DNA of 64,000 nt from Streptomyces flavochromogenes (GCF_000717595.1 NZ_JNZO01000050.1:1-64000); one strand, 5' to 3'. Counted from the stretch's first letter, positions 42,880-51,524 are shown. Translations and numbers: made by a program. Notes: generated by a model from the letters alone, not told the origin.

Positions 42880-43863
42880 ATGTCGAATAGCGCGCCAGGA
42901 CAGGACCTTCCGGTCGGCTTCGGGTTCCAGCCGTATCGCGGCGACGAAGACCACGGCCCCATGGCCGCGGTGCGGCTGGGTTGTGCTGAACGGGACCAGG
43001 CCGACGCCCATTCGGTTGTGGAAGGGCTCCCGACAGCGACCGAGATCGCCGAAGCCTCTGCCAGGCTGGAGGAGCCGTCCAAGAACCAGATCCTGGTGGT
43101 GCATGACGGGAGCGTCGTCGGCTACTCGACGATCCGATGGTGGCAAGAGCGGGACGACACGTGGTTGTACCTGCACCGCGGCTACCTCTTGCCCGAGCAT
43201 CGCCGCCAGGGCATCGGCTCAGCCATGCTGAGCTGGGCCGAAGAACGGATCCGCCGGCTCGTCAAAAAGCATGGAACGGCGCGGACGGCAGTGATCGGCG
43301 CGAACGCCATGGCCTCCGAGCAGGACGCCTCGGCGCTTCTGCTCGCAACCGGCTACCGACGTGTCTTCAGCCTGGTCGAGCTGGAGCTGGGCGATCTGCA
43401 GCAGTTGCCCGAGCGGGGCAGCGAACTGCCAGCCGGGATACGGACGGGCTCGATCGAGTCAAGCCACTACCGCGCAGCCTGGAGGACGGTCGTCGATTAG
43501 TATGCGAACACCGGCTTCACGCAGAAATGGCCATTCCAGGACTTCGTCGACACCGCCGATCCGGCATGCTGGAGGGCTGCATGGAACGGGCAGGACATGG
43601 TCGGCGTCGCCCTCTGCAGCATCCGCCGTCACGACCACACCGTAGGCGAGGTCGAAGAGCTGAGTGTCCGGACGGACCAGCAACGCCTCGGAATCGGCCG
43701 GGCCCTGCTGCTGGACGGGCTGCGGAGCCTTCGCGGACAGGGTGCAACGACCGCTCGGCTGTTCACGGGCACGTCAAACCCGCACCGGTCCTACGATCTT
43801 TACGAGAGTGTGGGGTTCCGGCGGCAGAACGAGTACGTCCGTTACCGCAAGCCGCTTGCTTGA
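42880..43863 (+). pseudogene. tandem GNAT acetyltransferase split by an amber codon
   Basis: A 327-codon frame with one in-frame TAG at 43498-43500. First GNAT domain (about residues 15-190): VVHDGSVVGYSTIRWWQE, YLHRGYLLPEHRRQGIGSAM. Second (43501-43863, same frame): WRAAWNGQDMVGVALCSIRR, VEELSVRTDQQRLGIGRALL, LFTGTSNPHRSYDLYESVGF. Both Q/R-x-x-G-x-G/A acetyl-CoA loops are intact. Double-GNAT proteins of this type (mycothiol-synthase plan) are one chain, so the stop is a recent nonsense change, or is read through. The IS5 element follows 17 bp after its end, on the other strand. Confidence 0.7.
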
Positions 43864-44345
43864 CCGCCCGGTCATTGGGCGGCCCGATCAGTCCACAGGA
43901 TTTGACAATATCTCGGCTGCCCAGGTGGAGCAGACCCTGGTGGAGATCGGCGTGTCGTTCGTAGCGGGTGCGGAGCCGTTTGAACTGGTGCAGCCAGGCG
44001 AAGGTGCGCTCGACCACCCAGCGCACTGTGCCCAGTCCGGAGCCGTGGGCGACGCCGCGTCGGGCGATCAGGGGTTTGATGCCGCGTTTCCACAGCAGGC
44101 GCCGATACTTGTCGAAGTCGTAGCCCCGGTCGGCATACAGGCGCCGGGGCTTGCGGCGGGGACGTCCACGCAGTCCTCGGACCGGTGGGACGGCGTCGAG
44201 CAGTGGCAGGAGCTGGGTGACGTCGTGCCGGTTGCCGCCGGTGAGCGTGACGGCGAGTGGGGTTCCGTGGCGGTCGACGATCAGGTGGTGCTTGGAGCCG
44301 GAGCGGGTACGGTCGACGGGTGAGGGGCCGACGTGATCCCCCCTT
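43763..44345 (-). CDS. IS5/IS427 transposase OrfB
   Basis: Continues OrfA after the slippery tract: GDHVGPSPVDRTRSGSKHHL, IVDRHGTPLAVTLTGGNRHD, RRLYADRGYDFDKYRRLLW (second Asp), and VRWVVERTFAWLHQFKRLRT (catalytic Glu). The frame runs past the usual end ('...RYERHADLHQGLLHLGS') into the antisense of the GNAT gene, which suggests that the 3' end of the element is slightly truncated. Confidence 0.75.
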
Positions 44346-44721
44346 TGAGGGCCTGGACATGCGATCCGTCCACAGAGCAGTCGTCCAGGTCGAGTAGGCC
44401 GGCGCGGCGAAGCTCGGCCAGCAGGGCGGTGTGCAGGCGTGGCCAGACTCCGGCCTCGGTCCAGTCCCGCAGCCGGCGCCAGGCCGTCACACCAGAACAG
44501 CCCACGGTTTCTGCGGGGACATCGCGCCACGCGACACCGGTCCGCAGCACATACATGACGCCGGCGAGCGCCACTCGGTCGGGAACACGCAGCCGCCCGG
44601 GGTGGCGACGGCGCCGTTCTGGAGTGGGCGGCAGCAGCGGGGCCACCCGCTCCCACAGGTCATCTGGGACAAGATCAGCACGCACCTTGGACACCCTGCT
44701 GATCAAGATCGTCGAGCACAA
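43880..44721 (-). mobile_element. IS5-family element, IS427 group, two overlapping frames
   Basis: orfA and orfB on the minus strand, joined by a slippery AAAGGGGGG (44337-44345), the arrangement used by IS427-group elements for -1 frameshifting. Terminal inverted repeats could not be identified with confidence by eye; limits are approximate. Confidence 0.7.
44281..44721 (-). CDS. IS5/IS427 transposase OrfA
   Basis: VRADLVPDDLWERVAPLLPP, TPERRRRHPGRLRVPDRVAL, AGVMYVLRTGVAWRDVPAET and VDGSHVQALKGG: the N-terminal DUF4096-like part with the first catalytic Asp in LLDLDDCSVDGSHVQA. GTG 44694 (VSKVRADL) is a likelier start than the ATG at 44721. A slippery heptamer before the end would allow -1 frameshifting into OrfB to make the full transposase. 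Confidence 0.8.
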   Translation of the reverse strand: MCSTILISRVSKVRADLVPDDLWERVAPLLPPTPERRRRHPGRLRVPDRVALAGVMYVLRTGVAWRDVPAETVGCSGVTAWRRLRDWTEAGVWPRLHTALLAELRRAGLLDLDDCSVDGSHVQALKGGITSAPHPSTVPAPAPSTT

Positions 44722-44742
44722 GACCCACGACTCATCTCGCGC

Positions 44743-45231
44743 TCAGCCTGGCACAGCCTCCAGCGGGAGGTGGTCTCGGAAGTACTGCGACTCCAGCCAC
44801 TCCTCCTTCACGAAGAGCGGGCGCGTGAGGCGGGCTTCCCCGACCAGCTGAGAACGCAGAAGAAGCCCGAGATCAGTCAGGGAAACCGAGTCGTCGGGCG
44901 TGTAAAGCACCCAGTTTCCATGCTCCGCAGCGTGGTCCAGCAGGAACTGATGGCCTTGCTCGGGATCGCTCCCTGCCAGCGGGAAGCCAGACAGGAAGAC
45001 TTGCGGACCGGTGACCGCATCCAACGCGACGCAGGCGAGCCTGCCCGCCTCGTAGAACGCCTTCACCCCATCTGGGAAGTCCTCCTGCTCATACGGACCA
45101 CCGACCCGTTCCTGCGGTTCAGAGGCATGCAGTGCCTTGGCAACCTCGGCTGGAGACATCTCGAAGCGCAACGGCCCCACACCTGCTCCGGGTCGCATTG
45201 CCCAGCACTCCCGCTCCACATCTACGCTCAT
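44743..45231 (-). CDS. hypothetical protein
   Basis: A 162-residue soluble protein with GGAG before ATG 45231: AMRPGAGVGPLRFEMSPAEV, EQEDFPDGVKAFYEAGRLAC, VALDAVTGPQVFLSGFPLAG, then EHGNWVLYTPDDSVSLTDLG. The pattern resembles small proteins that sit near toxin or RHS genes, where they may give immunity. Frame intact; normal codon use. Function unknown. Confidence 0.6.
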   Translation of the reverse strand: MSVDVERECWAMRPGAGVGPLRFEMSPAEVAKALHASEPQERVGGPYEQEDFPDGVKAFYEAGRLACVALDAVTGPQVFLSGFPLAGSDPEQGHQFLLDHAAEHGNWVLYTPDDSVSLTDLGLLLRSQLVGEARLTRPLFVKEEWLESQYFRDHLPLEAVPG

Positions 45232-45498
45232 CCACCCACTCCTACGCCCGACCGGATCTGCTGCTACATGCACAAAGCCAGGGGCCAAGGTGTCAACTCG
45301 GCTGCACAAGTGCCAACTGAAGCGCTCGGTCAGGCTCATTCTGAAACGATCAGTAAGAGGCGTCGCAGCACCGTCACCAGCTTCCCGAACTGCCGCGGAC
45401 TCAGCCCGGTGAACGGGGCTGGCAAGTCCCATCGCTGCAGCTCAGCAGCACTCTCCACCTATCTGATCAAGACCCGCACAAGCCCGCTCGTGAAAGCC

Positions 45499-45725
45499 CG
45501 AGGCTACCGGCTGCGAGCAGTTCCTGGAAGAACACCGCGACTGGGCCCTGTCCTCCAGCGGAAGACTCCACGGCCGGCCCCTGCGGACCGCGTCCGAAGA
45601 CCTGGAGCACTGGGTACTTTCACGGGAGGACATTGCGCCGGGCAGGGGGCCCGAGCGGGATCTGTCGAGGTTGGCCGTTCCTCGGTGGGGTCGGCTGGTG
45701 GAGACCGGCGACCGGTACGAGCCCA
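45499..45725 (+). mobile_element. integrase N-terminal remnant
   Basis: CEQFLEEHRDWALSSSGRLH, GRPLRTASEDLEHWVLSRED, IAPGRGPERDLSRLAVPRWG, RLVETGDRYEP is the typical start of large site-specific integrases of Streptomyces (a conserved 'IAPGRGPE.D.S......RW.R.VET.D....Y' run). It stops abruptly at 45725. The C-terminal piece at 37035-37295 could come from the same kind of gene. Confidence 0.5.
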
Positions 45726-46364
45726 GCCGATGGTCGTCTTCCACCTGTGGAACGGGAGCGCGCCAGGCACCGAGAACGCCGACGGTGCGGGCCGGCCGCC
45801 GCTTGGCCGCGGGGCTTGAGGGCCCCACTGTCGATCCACGCATCCCGCTGGAGAGCGAAGGTCTCAAGCCGACGTTCAATGAACAGCTTGGATCTCCAGC
45901 GGAGTTCGGGCCTCGGAGCTTTCGAGCGGGTAAACGCCACCTTCTGCGCGGACTGGACCCTTCACGACCTCGCGGAAGCTGGCTCGGCGAGATCGAAGGG
46001 CTCCGCGTCAGTCTGGCTGGTGCCGAATCCAAGATCAGCCAGATCGACTCGGCGGCCCCGGGCCAGCCGGTCTTGCTCGGGCTACCGACGCCGAGGACGG
46101 ATCTGCATGTGAACCGCAGCACGTCCCAGTTCGGTGGGTGTGGTGGCCGTGCAGGTGTTCTTCGCGATTTGGGTGTCTCCCGAGACCGGGGGATTCAATG
46201 CCGTCAGCTCGTCACGTTCACTCAGACGGGCCCGGGCTGTACGGTCAGCGCCTTGCCCCAATGAAATCCATTGGTCTACCCCGCCGCCCGACGGGATCAT
46301 GAGCTGCCGCCGTGCCGAGCCCGGGACGGCGGTCATTCATGTGCCGCCCTGGGAGGAACCCTGT
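45726..46364. other. no gene recognised
   Basis: GC-rich frames without protein-like pattern beyond scraps such as GLEGPTVDPRIPLESEG around 45820. Probably mobile-element debris and the promoter of the gene at 46365. Confidence 0.35.
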
Positions 46365-47954
46365 ATGGCCCTCGTGCCGATAGTCCGACGCGTACTCGGC
46401 GACGGCCCATTCTCCGAGATCGGAGAACCCGCTCTGGCCGTCGCTGACGAGCGCTTGCGGACGGTCGCTGTGGGTGGGGACCTCGGACATGTCCAGTGGA
46501 GTGGCAGTGGGACCGCGGACTCCCGATGGGCGGGGCACCGGATCGGTGTCTATGTGCAGGACGGGCTGCGGTGTCGGCACCTGGTGCGGTCGAGGTACCC
46601 CGTTCGGTCTCTCGCCTTCCACCCCGTTCTTCCCCTGTTGGCCGTTGGTACGGGGCGCTACGACGGCGGCTACTCGTTCGAAGGCGAGCTGCTGCTGATC
46701 CACCTGGACTCCGGCGACGTGGTGTCTGCCCTGCCGTACCCGCGGGAGGTGCTCGGCGTGGAATGGCGCAGCGAGACGGCACTTCGTCTGGTCTTGGCGC
46801 CGTGTGACGACTGGGAGAACCCGCAGGCACACGAGCAGGGGCATGCGGTCGTTGTGGCTCGCTCAGACTGGGGTGCCGTCGGGCAGGGGGCGATCAGTGC
46901 CGAGGAGCTGGCCGCCCCCGCGGAGCCGGTCGTCCAGCCGGATCACAGCGGGGAGGCCCGCCGAATCCTCGCGGACCTTGCGGCCTCGGCCGGCCGACAT
47001 TGGTCCGTGCGCCGGCGGGTGTGGGCTGTCGAAGGTATGAAGGACGGCCGTGTGCTGGCCGCTCTGGACGGGGTCCTGGCGGAGTCGTGGCTGCCATCGG
47101 GAGACCTGCAATGGGCGGTCGAGGACGAGGAAGGCGGCCGGCAGCTGGTTCTGGCCTCCGACGGCACATCGGTTTGGACTAACGCCGAACGCCGCGGTCG
47201 CCGCAAGGGAAGACGCTGGGAGACGTCTGCACCCCGAGTCGCCCGGATCGCCATCGACACGGGGCAGGTGCTGGAGACCGTGAGTCCGGGCGTGTGCACG
47301 GTTCTCGTCTCAGGCGGCCAGGGGACGATCCTGAGGCCGTTGGACGGCCGCTGCAAGCGTCCCGAACGGCTGCTGATGTTCGACCTCGACGGTCCGGTGA
47401 ACGGTCCGGAGGTCGGCCACTTCGACCTGTTCAATCACCCGTTCGCCGTCCGGCGGGCAAGCCGCCCGTACGTCCTGGTAGGCACTGACCCGGACGAGCC
47501 ACACAGGGACAAGTGGGTCACCGCCCTGGGCGCCGATGGGACATTGCGGCGGCTCTTCGCGCACTCCTGGGTACCGGAGGAGCATCATTTCGGTGGTCCC
47601 GCGGTCGAATTCGGGCAGTCCCTGGTCTATGGCGGCGCCGTCCACCATGGTCACGGGCTCCAACCTGGTGGCGCCTACGTCGTGCGGCGATCCCTAAACG
47701 GCTCGGTGCAGTGGCAGCACCGCACCGATCATCCCGCCACCGCCCTCGACACTGACGGGGACACCGTCTACGTGGCCTACAACTCCGGCGCCCTGACAGC
47801 ACTGGACGCCGCCGACGGCTCGGTGTGCTGGCACACCGAGCTCGAGGTCGACGGAGCACCTACCACCGCACTGTCCCTGGCTGTGGCGCCCCAAGGACAC
47901 TTGCTTATTGGGACCGTCGACGGCCGGATCCTGGAGTGTTCGCCTCGGCCGTGA
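46365..47954 (+). CDS. beta-propeller protein, PQQ/WD-like repeats
   Basis: A 529-residue protein; GGGAGG eight bases before ATG 46365. Successive blade-like units: EPALAVADERLRTVAVGGDL, RSRYPVRSLAFHPVLPLLAV, RVARIAIDTGQVLETVSPGV, GSVQWQHRTDHPATALDTDG, DTVYVAYNSGALTALDAADG, VCWHTELEV. The last three are PQQ-like repeats ('G...W.......P...DGD.VYV....G.L.ALDA.DG...W'). There is no signal peptide, so it is a cytoplasmic scaffold or sensor, not a PQQ enzyme. Such proteins are known near conflict loci, but nothing here pairs with it. Confidence 0.7.
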   Translation: MALVPIVRRVLGDGPFSEIGEPALAVADERLRTVAVGGDLGHVQWSGSGTADSRWAGHRIGVYVQDGLRCRHLVRSRYPVRSLAFHPVLPLLAVGTGRYDGGYSFEGELLLIHLDSGDVVSALPYPREVLGVEWRSETALRLVLAPCDDWENPQAHEQGHAVVVARSDWGAVGQGAISAEELAAPAEPVVQPDHSGEARRILADLAASAGRHWSVRRRVWAVEGMKDGRVLAALDGVLAESWLPSGDLQWAVEDEEGGRQLVLASDGTSVWTNAERRGRRKGRRWETSAPRVARIAIDTGQVLETVSPGVCTVLVSGGQGTILRPLDGRCKRPERLLMFDLDGPVNGPEVGHFDLFNHPFAVRRASRPYVLVGTDPDEPHRDKWVTALGADGTLRRLFAHSWVPEEHHFGGPAVEFGQSLVYGGAVHHGHGLQPGGAYVVRRSLNGSVQWQHRTDHPATALDTDGDTVYVAYNSGALTALDAADGSVCWHTELEVDGAPTTALSLAVAPQGHLLIGTVDGRILECSPRP

Positions 47955-48401
47955 CCCCGAGGGGGAAGCCTTGTTCTTCGCAGTCCGCATGTCTCATGAG
48001 GCGTGCCCTCCTGTTCGTGGTGTGGGGATGGGCTTCGGGGGCGGAGTGAAGTGACGCGGCCATCAGAGGCAGACGCGAGTTCTTGGCGGAGTTGAGTGTT
48101 GTCGGGGTGGAGGGCGGCGATGCCTGTGGCCGCTGAGTTCAGACGCTTGCTGAGGAGGGTGTACTCGCGGGTCTTTTCCGCGAGCATCCGACAAGGCGCG
48201 ATCCTGTGCGTCGGCGACCACCACCGCGAGCGGAAGCGAGCGGTGGCCAGAGCACTCGGCCAGCTCCTTAGTTCAGAGAAGTGACCAGGCCAAACGAGAT
48301 CGCTCCGGACCACAGGGGACGGGGCATCTCACGCTCCTCCAGGCCCCCTGGACGTGCTCCCAGGCTAGGCAGACCCCGCCCGTGATCGCGCGCCCCTGCG
48401 G
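47955..48401. other. no intact gene; possible helical remnant on minus strand
   Basis: On the minus strand near 48080-48180, EYTLLSKRLNSAATGIAALH and DNTQLRQELAS look like a coiled-coil scrap, as found in transposon accessory proteins. No complete gene. Confidence 0.35.
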
Positions 48402-48662
48402 CTACCCGGTGACGCGGACCCGGAGCTCGTACGGGGTGCCACTGCTGATCGCCTGCGCCTGCTCGAGCAGGTCGGCGCCGGTGAAGCCGAGGAGCGCGGC
48501 GTCGGCGGCCGAGCGCAGCAGCGGCACGATCTCGGTGACCGGCCGACCGCGGTGCGAGACGGCGAGCTGGGCGTAGGCCTGCTGATACGGAGCGCCGTAG
48601 GCGCTCGCGGGGTCGCTCAGGAGGTGGTCCATGTCCTGCGCACTGACGGTGATCTCACCCAT
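48402..48662 (-). CDS. hypothetical protein
   Basis: An 86-residue soluble protein with GGGAG five bases before ATG 48662: GEITVSAQDMDHLLSDPASA, YGAPYQQAYAQLAVSHRGRP, VTEIVPLLRSAADAALLGFT, GADLLEQAQAISSG. Alpha-helical and compact. The family was not recognised. No coupled neighbour. Confidence 0.55.
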   Translation of the reverse strand: MGEITVSAQDMDHLLSDPASAYGAPYQQAYAQLAVSHRGRPVTEIVPLLRSAADAALLGFTGADLLEQAQAISSGTPYELRVRVTG

Positions 48663-49138
48663 GACCGCTCCCGGCGTTCCGTGGGCCCGGTGGATCCCGC
48701 GCCCCTGTCTTCGACGCTACGAGCCACCACTGACAGCACGAGCCCTGGACCCTCTGCCGATCGAGCAGCTGCCCGGCTTCGTTCTTCTGTGCGAGTGATG
48801 GCCTGGTATGCGAAAAAACGCGCAGACACTCTGCTGGCGGAGTGCCCCGGCTACTGCGACCGGTGGGGCGCCGGAGCGCGCAAGGGCTTGCCGGTGATCA
48901 CCGGCCGGGTGTGTGTAGCTGTCAGTGAATGTCAGGGTCACGTCTGCGGCATATGCGTGCCGGGTGCAGGCGACTGTGACGGAAATGTCCGTACCCGGTA
49001 ACGGGCCTCTGTCGGCATTCCGGCCGGCCCGACACGGCGGCAGAGTTCGGGTCCTCGGCCCAGCACCGGGCCGGGACCCGCACCGCTTCACCAGCTTCTT
49101 TCGGCCTGTGGGGCACTGTTCTTGAGGAGACATCACCC

Positions 49139-49519
49139 ATGTCTGCTTCTTCGACCGCTCGCCGTATCGCCGCGACCGTCCTCGCGGCCGGCGCCATGGT
49201 CTCGATCGTCGCCCTGCCGGCCTCTGCTCACGAGGGCGACCGTCACCGGACGCCGAAGGCGGAGATCAGCGCTGTCCAGGCCGACAGCCCCGGACGCGAC
49301 AACCGCACCGTGCGGTCGCTGAACGCCGAGTGGGTCGAGATCACCAACAACACCCGCCACGCGATCAACCTCGCTCACAGTGGAAGGCGGGGCACCGGCA
49401 TGTCATCGTCCGACACGGCAGAAGCCTGTGGGCGCGGGCTGGTCATGATCGGCAGGCCGCGGACCGCATCAGCACTCAGAGGCCATGGCAGAGGCGGACA
49501 ACCGGAAAGAATCTGGTGA
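49139..49519 (+). pseudogene. lamin-tail-domain secreted protein, C-terminus lost
   Basis: ATG 49139 with GAGGAG upstream; signal peptide TARRIAATVLAAGAMVSIVA-LPASAHEG, then HRTPKAEISAVQADSPGRDN and LNAEWVEITNNTRHAINL. At about 49373 the similarity to the copy at 32799-33234 stops, in the middle of the LTD fold, and an unrelated tail (HSGRRGTGMSSSDTAEACGR) continues to 49519. It has what the first copy lacks (start, signal peptide) and lacks what the first copy has (the second half of the domain). Confidence 0.7.
49428..49489 (+). repeat. 62-bp imperfect direct repeat, copy 1
   Basis: Shares GGGCGCGGGCTGGTCA, GATCGG and GGACCGC.TCAGCAC.CAGA with 51451-51512, an offset of exactly 2023 bp without indels and about 80 percent identity. 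The two copies bracket the sigma-factor operon. Confidence 0.65.
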
Positions 49520-49594
49520 ACGGACCCAACCCTTTCCCTCGCTTGACCCATATAGCTGTCAATGGTCCACCTGAGGGAGCGGAGGGGTAGCGAC

Positions 49595-49876
49595 ATGATG
49601 GAAGCGGCGGCAGCGGTCCGGGGGGCGTTGAGGGGCATTCGCGGCCTGGGGGGTATGTGGGTGTACCTCACTGAGCGGGTCCGTGCCCGGACCGCTGTGG
49701 AGCTCGAACGCGAACGCAACAAGGCGAGCGTGGACCTGGTTACGCAGGTCAAGGACGGCATGGACTTCTTCGAGTCGGAACCGGGCGGGCGCACGAGGGT
49801 CATCCGCCGGACGTCGAGTCCGGCGCCGCTCGAGCCCAGCCGGCAGAGCCCCACGGCGGGGGAGATCACTTCGTGA
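49595..49876 (+). CDS. small helical protein preceding ECF sigma gene
   Basis: A 93-residue protein; GGAGGGG upstream of ATG 49595 (or 49598). Contains AVRGALRGIRGLGGMWVYLT and RARTAVELERERNKASVDLV, a basic amphipathic helix and a charged coiled stretch, then a Ser/Pro-rich tail. The stop overlaps the start of the sigma gene (GTGA), so it is the first cistron of a coupled operon. Its role may be regulation of that sigma factor; no family recognised. Confidence 0.6.
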   Translation: MMEAAAAVRGALRGIRGLGGMWVYLTERVRARTAVELERERNKASVDLVTQVKDGMDFFESEPGGRTRVIRRTSSPAPLEPSRQSPTAGEITS

Positions 49877-50394
49877 GCGACGAGGAGTTCGACGGCGAGG
49901 TTATCGCTCTCTTCGCCCTGCACGGTGATTCCATGCACCGCAGACTGTTGACATCCGGGGTCCCGGCGGACGAGGCCGAGACGATCTTGCAGGACGCGTT
50001 CCTCGCTGTCCGGCGCCAGTGGGCGCGGATTCGTGACGAGCACCCCGAGGCCTACGCGCGCAAGGTCACCTGGTACCTGCGTCAGGCCTACTGGAAGACG
50101 GTCTACCAGGACAGGGAACTGGCCCAGAAGTTGGCGCGCGAGTACGAGGAGGCGAGAGTGTCGGCCGACGAGGAGGTGATCGCCTCCATCGTTGTCCACG
50201 AGGCACTGCAGATGCTGCCCGAACGTCAAGCCTCCGTCGTCAAGCTCCGCCACCTGCACCAGTTGAGCGTCGCAGAGGTCAGCACGACCCTGGGCATCGC
50301 GGAAGGCACCGTCAAGCGCCACTGCCACGACGGACTGAGGGCGCTACGACGAGCGCTCGAGCAAGAGCCCGACGGGCGAGGAGGTGACCAGTGA
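49873..50394 (+). CDS. ECF-type RNA polymerase sigma factor
   Basis: A 173-residue protein. Region 2-like part: EVIALFALHGDSMHRRLLTS, DEAETILQDAFLAVRRQWAR (the D..Q..F motif). Region 4: ALQMLPERQASVVKLRHLHQ and LSVAEVSTTLGIAEGTVKRH, CHDGLRALRRAL, the sigma-70 r4 HTH. It directs RNA polymerase to a small set of promoters. GTG 49873 and the next start GTG 50391 both overlap stops, so three genes are translationally coupled. No standard zinc anti-sigma factor is present; the next gene may play that role. Confidence 0.85.
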   Translation: MSDEEFDGEVIALFALHGDSMHRRLLTSGVPADEAETILQDAFLAVRRQWARIRDEHPEAYARKVTWYLRQAYWKTVYQDRELAQKLAREYEEARVSADEEVIASIVVHEALQMLPERQASVVKLRHLHQLSVAEVSTTLGIAEGTVKRHCHDGLRALRRALEQEPDGRGGDQ

Positions 50395-51275
50395 CCATGG
50401 ACGAAGCACAGGAGCGGAACACCGCCGGCGCCGAAAAGCTGGAGCGGGAGAGGATCCGGCGCTTCGGGCTCGCCCTGGACAAGCTCGCCCTCGACCCCGA
50501 CGAGGCAGGACGCATCGACGCACTGAACGCCGCGACGCTGGAGCGGGAGAGGATCCGGCGCTTCGGGCTCGCCCTGGACAAGCTCGCCATCGACCCCGAC
50601 GAAACAGCACGCATCGACAGGCTGAACGCCGCGGTGCACGACGCTGGGCTCCTCGCTCGTCCGGCCCTCGATGACGACCTCGGCGAGCCGGGTCCTGAAG
50701 AGCGTGAGAGGCTCACCGACGACACCAGCGGGGCGTCCTACACCGCGCCTCCGAGTTCCCCCGAGGAGCGCCTCACCCCCGAGATGGTGGCGCTGAGGAA
50801 AGAAGAGCTGAGGCACTACGAGCGGCGTGAGATGTGGGCCCGGGAGGACGAGAGGGAGCGCACACGCCAGGGTTTCCAGGACCAGGCAGAGCATCGGGAA
50901 ACGGAACTGGAGCTCCGTCGGTTGCAGTTGGCCGAGGTCGCCGTCCACAGATCGATCGAAGCCGGGGGTGTCACGCCGATCAGTCTGCGGCTGGGCAACT
51001 CCGTCTCCGTAGACATCCCCTCCCCTCAGGTGGCAGCTGAGCCCCCGCACTCTCGGCGGCTCACCTGGATCGGCAACGAGACCGTCGCGCTCATCGTGAT
51101 CATCCTCAACACCCTGCTGGTACTGGCGGGAATGCTGACCGGATCCCCCCTCACGCTGGCGCTGGTGGCGAGCTTCATCCTCAACGGAACCGTGCTCACC
51201 CTCATGGGCGTCGTGCGCTCCCTGTGGAAGACCCGCCGGTCGCGCCTGCGGGACGCCGAACGAGCTGAACCGTAA
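50391..51275 (+). CDS. membrane protein with 33-residue repeats, sigma-operon partner
   Basis: A 294-residue protein starting at GTG 50391, overlapping the sigma stop. The N-terminus has two nearly identical 33-residue units, ERERIRRFGLALDKLALDPD... and ERERIRRFGLALDKLAIDPD... (99-bp DNA repeat at 50439-50636), then a charged linker, a long coiled coil (EELRHYERREMWAREDERER; HRETELELRRLQLAEVAVHR) and two C-terminal membrane helices (VALIVIILNTLLVLAGMLTG; LVASFILNGTVLTLMGVV). The plan suggests a membrane-tethered regulator, possibly the anti-sigma factor or a sensor. Not a known anti-sigma family. Confidence 0.6.
   Translation: MTMDEAQERNTAGAEKLERERIRRFGLALDKLALDPDEAGRIDALNAATLERERIRRFGLALDKLAIDPDETARIDRLNAAVHDAGLLARPALDDDLGEPGPEERERLTDDTSGASYTAPPSSPEERLTPEMVALRKEELRHYERREMWAREDERERTRQGFQDQAEHRETELELRRLQLAEVAVHRSIEAGGVTPISLRLGNSVSVDIPSPQVAAEPPHSRRLTWIGNETVALIVIILNTLLVLAGMLTGSPLTLALVASFILNGTVLTLMGVVRSLWKTRRSRLRDAERAEP
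50439..50636 (+). repeat. 99-bp in-frame tandem duplication
   Basis: Units at 50439-50537 and 50538-50636 are nearly identical at nucleotide level (CTGGAGCGGGAGAGGATCCG starts both). The unit length keeps the reading frame, so copy number could vary without breaking the gene. Confidence 0.85.
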
Positions 51276-51347
51276 GGGATACGGGGACGCGACACATCAG
51301 AGTCTCCATTGATGCGTGCGTAAGAGATTTATGGCGTTCATGCCAGA

Positions 51348-51383
51348 CACCGGGGTCCGCTAATCGATTAGCGGACCCCGGTG
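51348..51383. repeat. 36-bp perfect palindrome
   Basis: CACCGGGGTCCGCTAAT-CG-ATTAGCGGACCCCGGTG: both arms match over 17 bases with only CG at the centre, 72 bp after the stop of the repeat membrane protein. It may act as a terminator, but the lack of a loop and the A/T-rich centre also fit a protein-binding site. Confidence 0.7.
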
Positions 51384-51450
51384 GTGCCCGGGCTGGCACT
51401 GTTGCGCGTGTCCCTCACGTCTCTCGGCCTGGCCCAGAGTGCCAGCGGAT

Positions 51451-51512
51451 ATGGGCGCGGGCTGGTCACGATCGGGAGCCTTCGGACCGCGTCAGCACGC
51501 AGAAGCCACGGC
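51451..51512 (+). repeat. 62-bp imperfect direct repeat, copy 2
   Basis: Partner of 49428-49489. It lies immediately upstream of the Tpg remnant. Confidence 0.65.
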
Positions 51513-51524
51513 CGCGATACGCGC

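Noticed and set aside
41521..42900. Terminal inverted repeats of the IS256 element
   Set aside because: Short matches such as GGACCTG/CAGGTCC-like strings near both ends are not placed symmetrically, so I give no ends.
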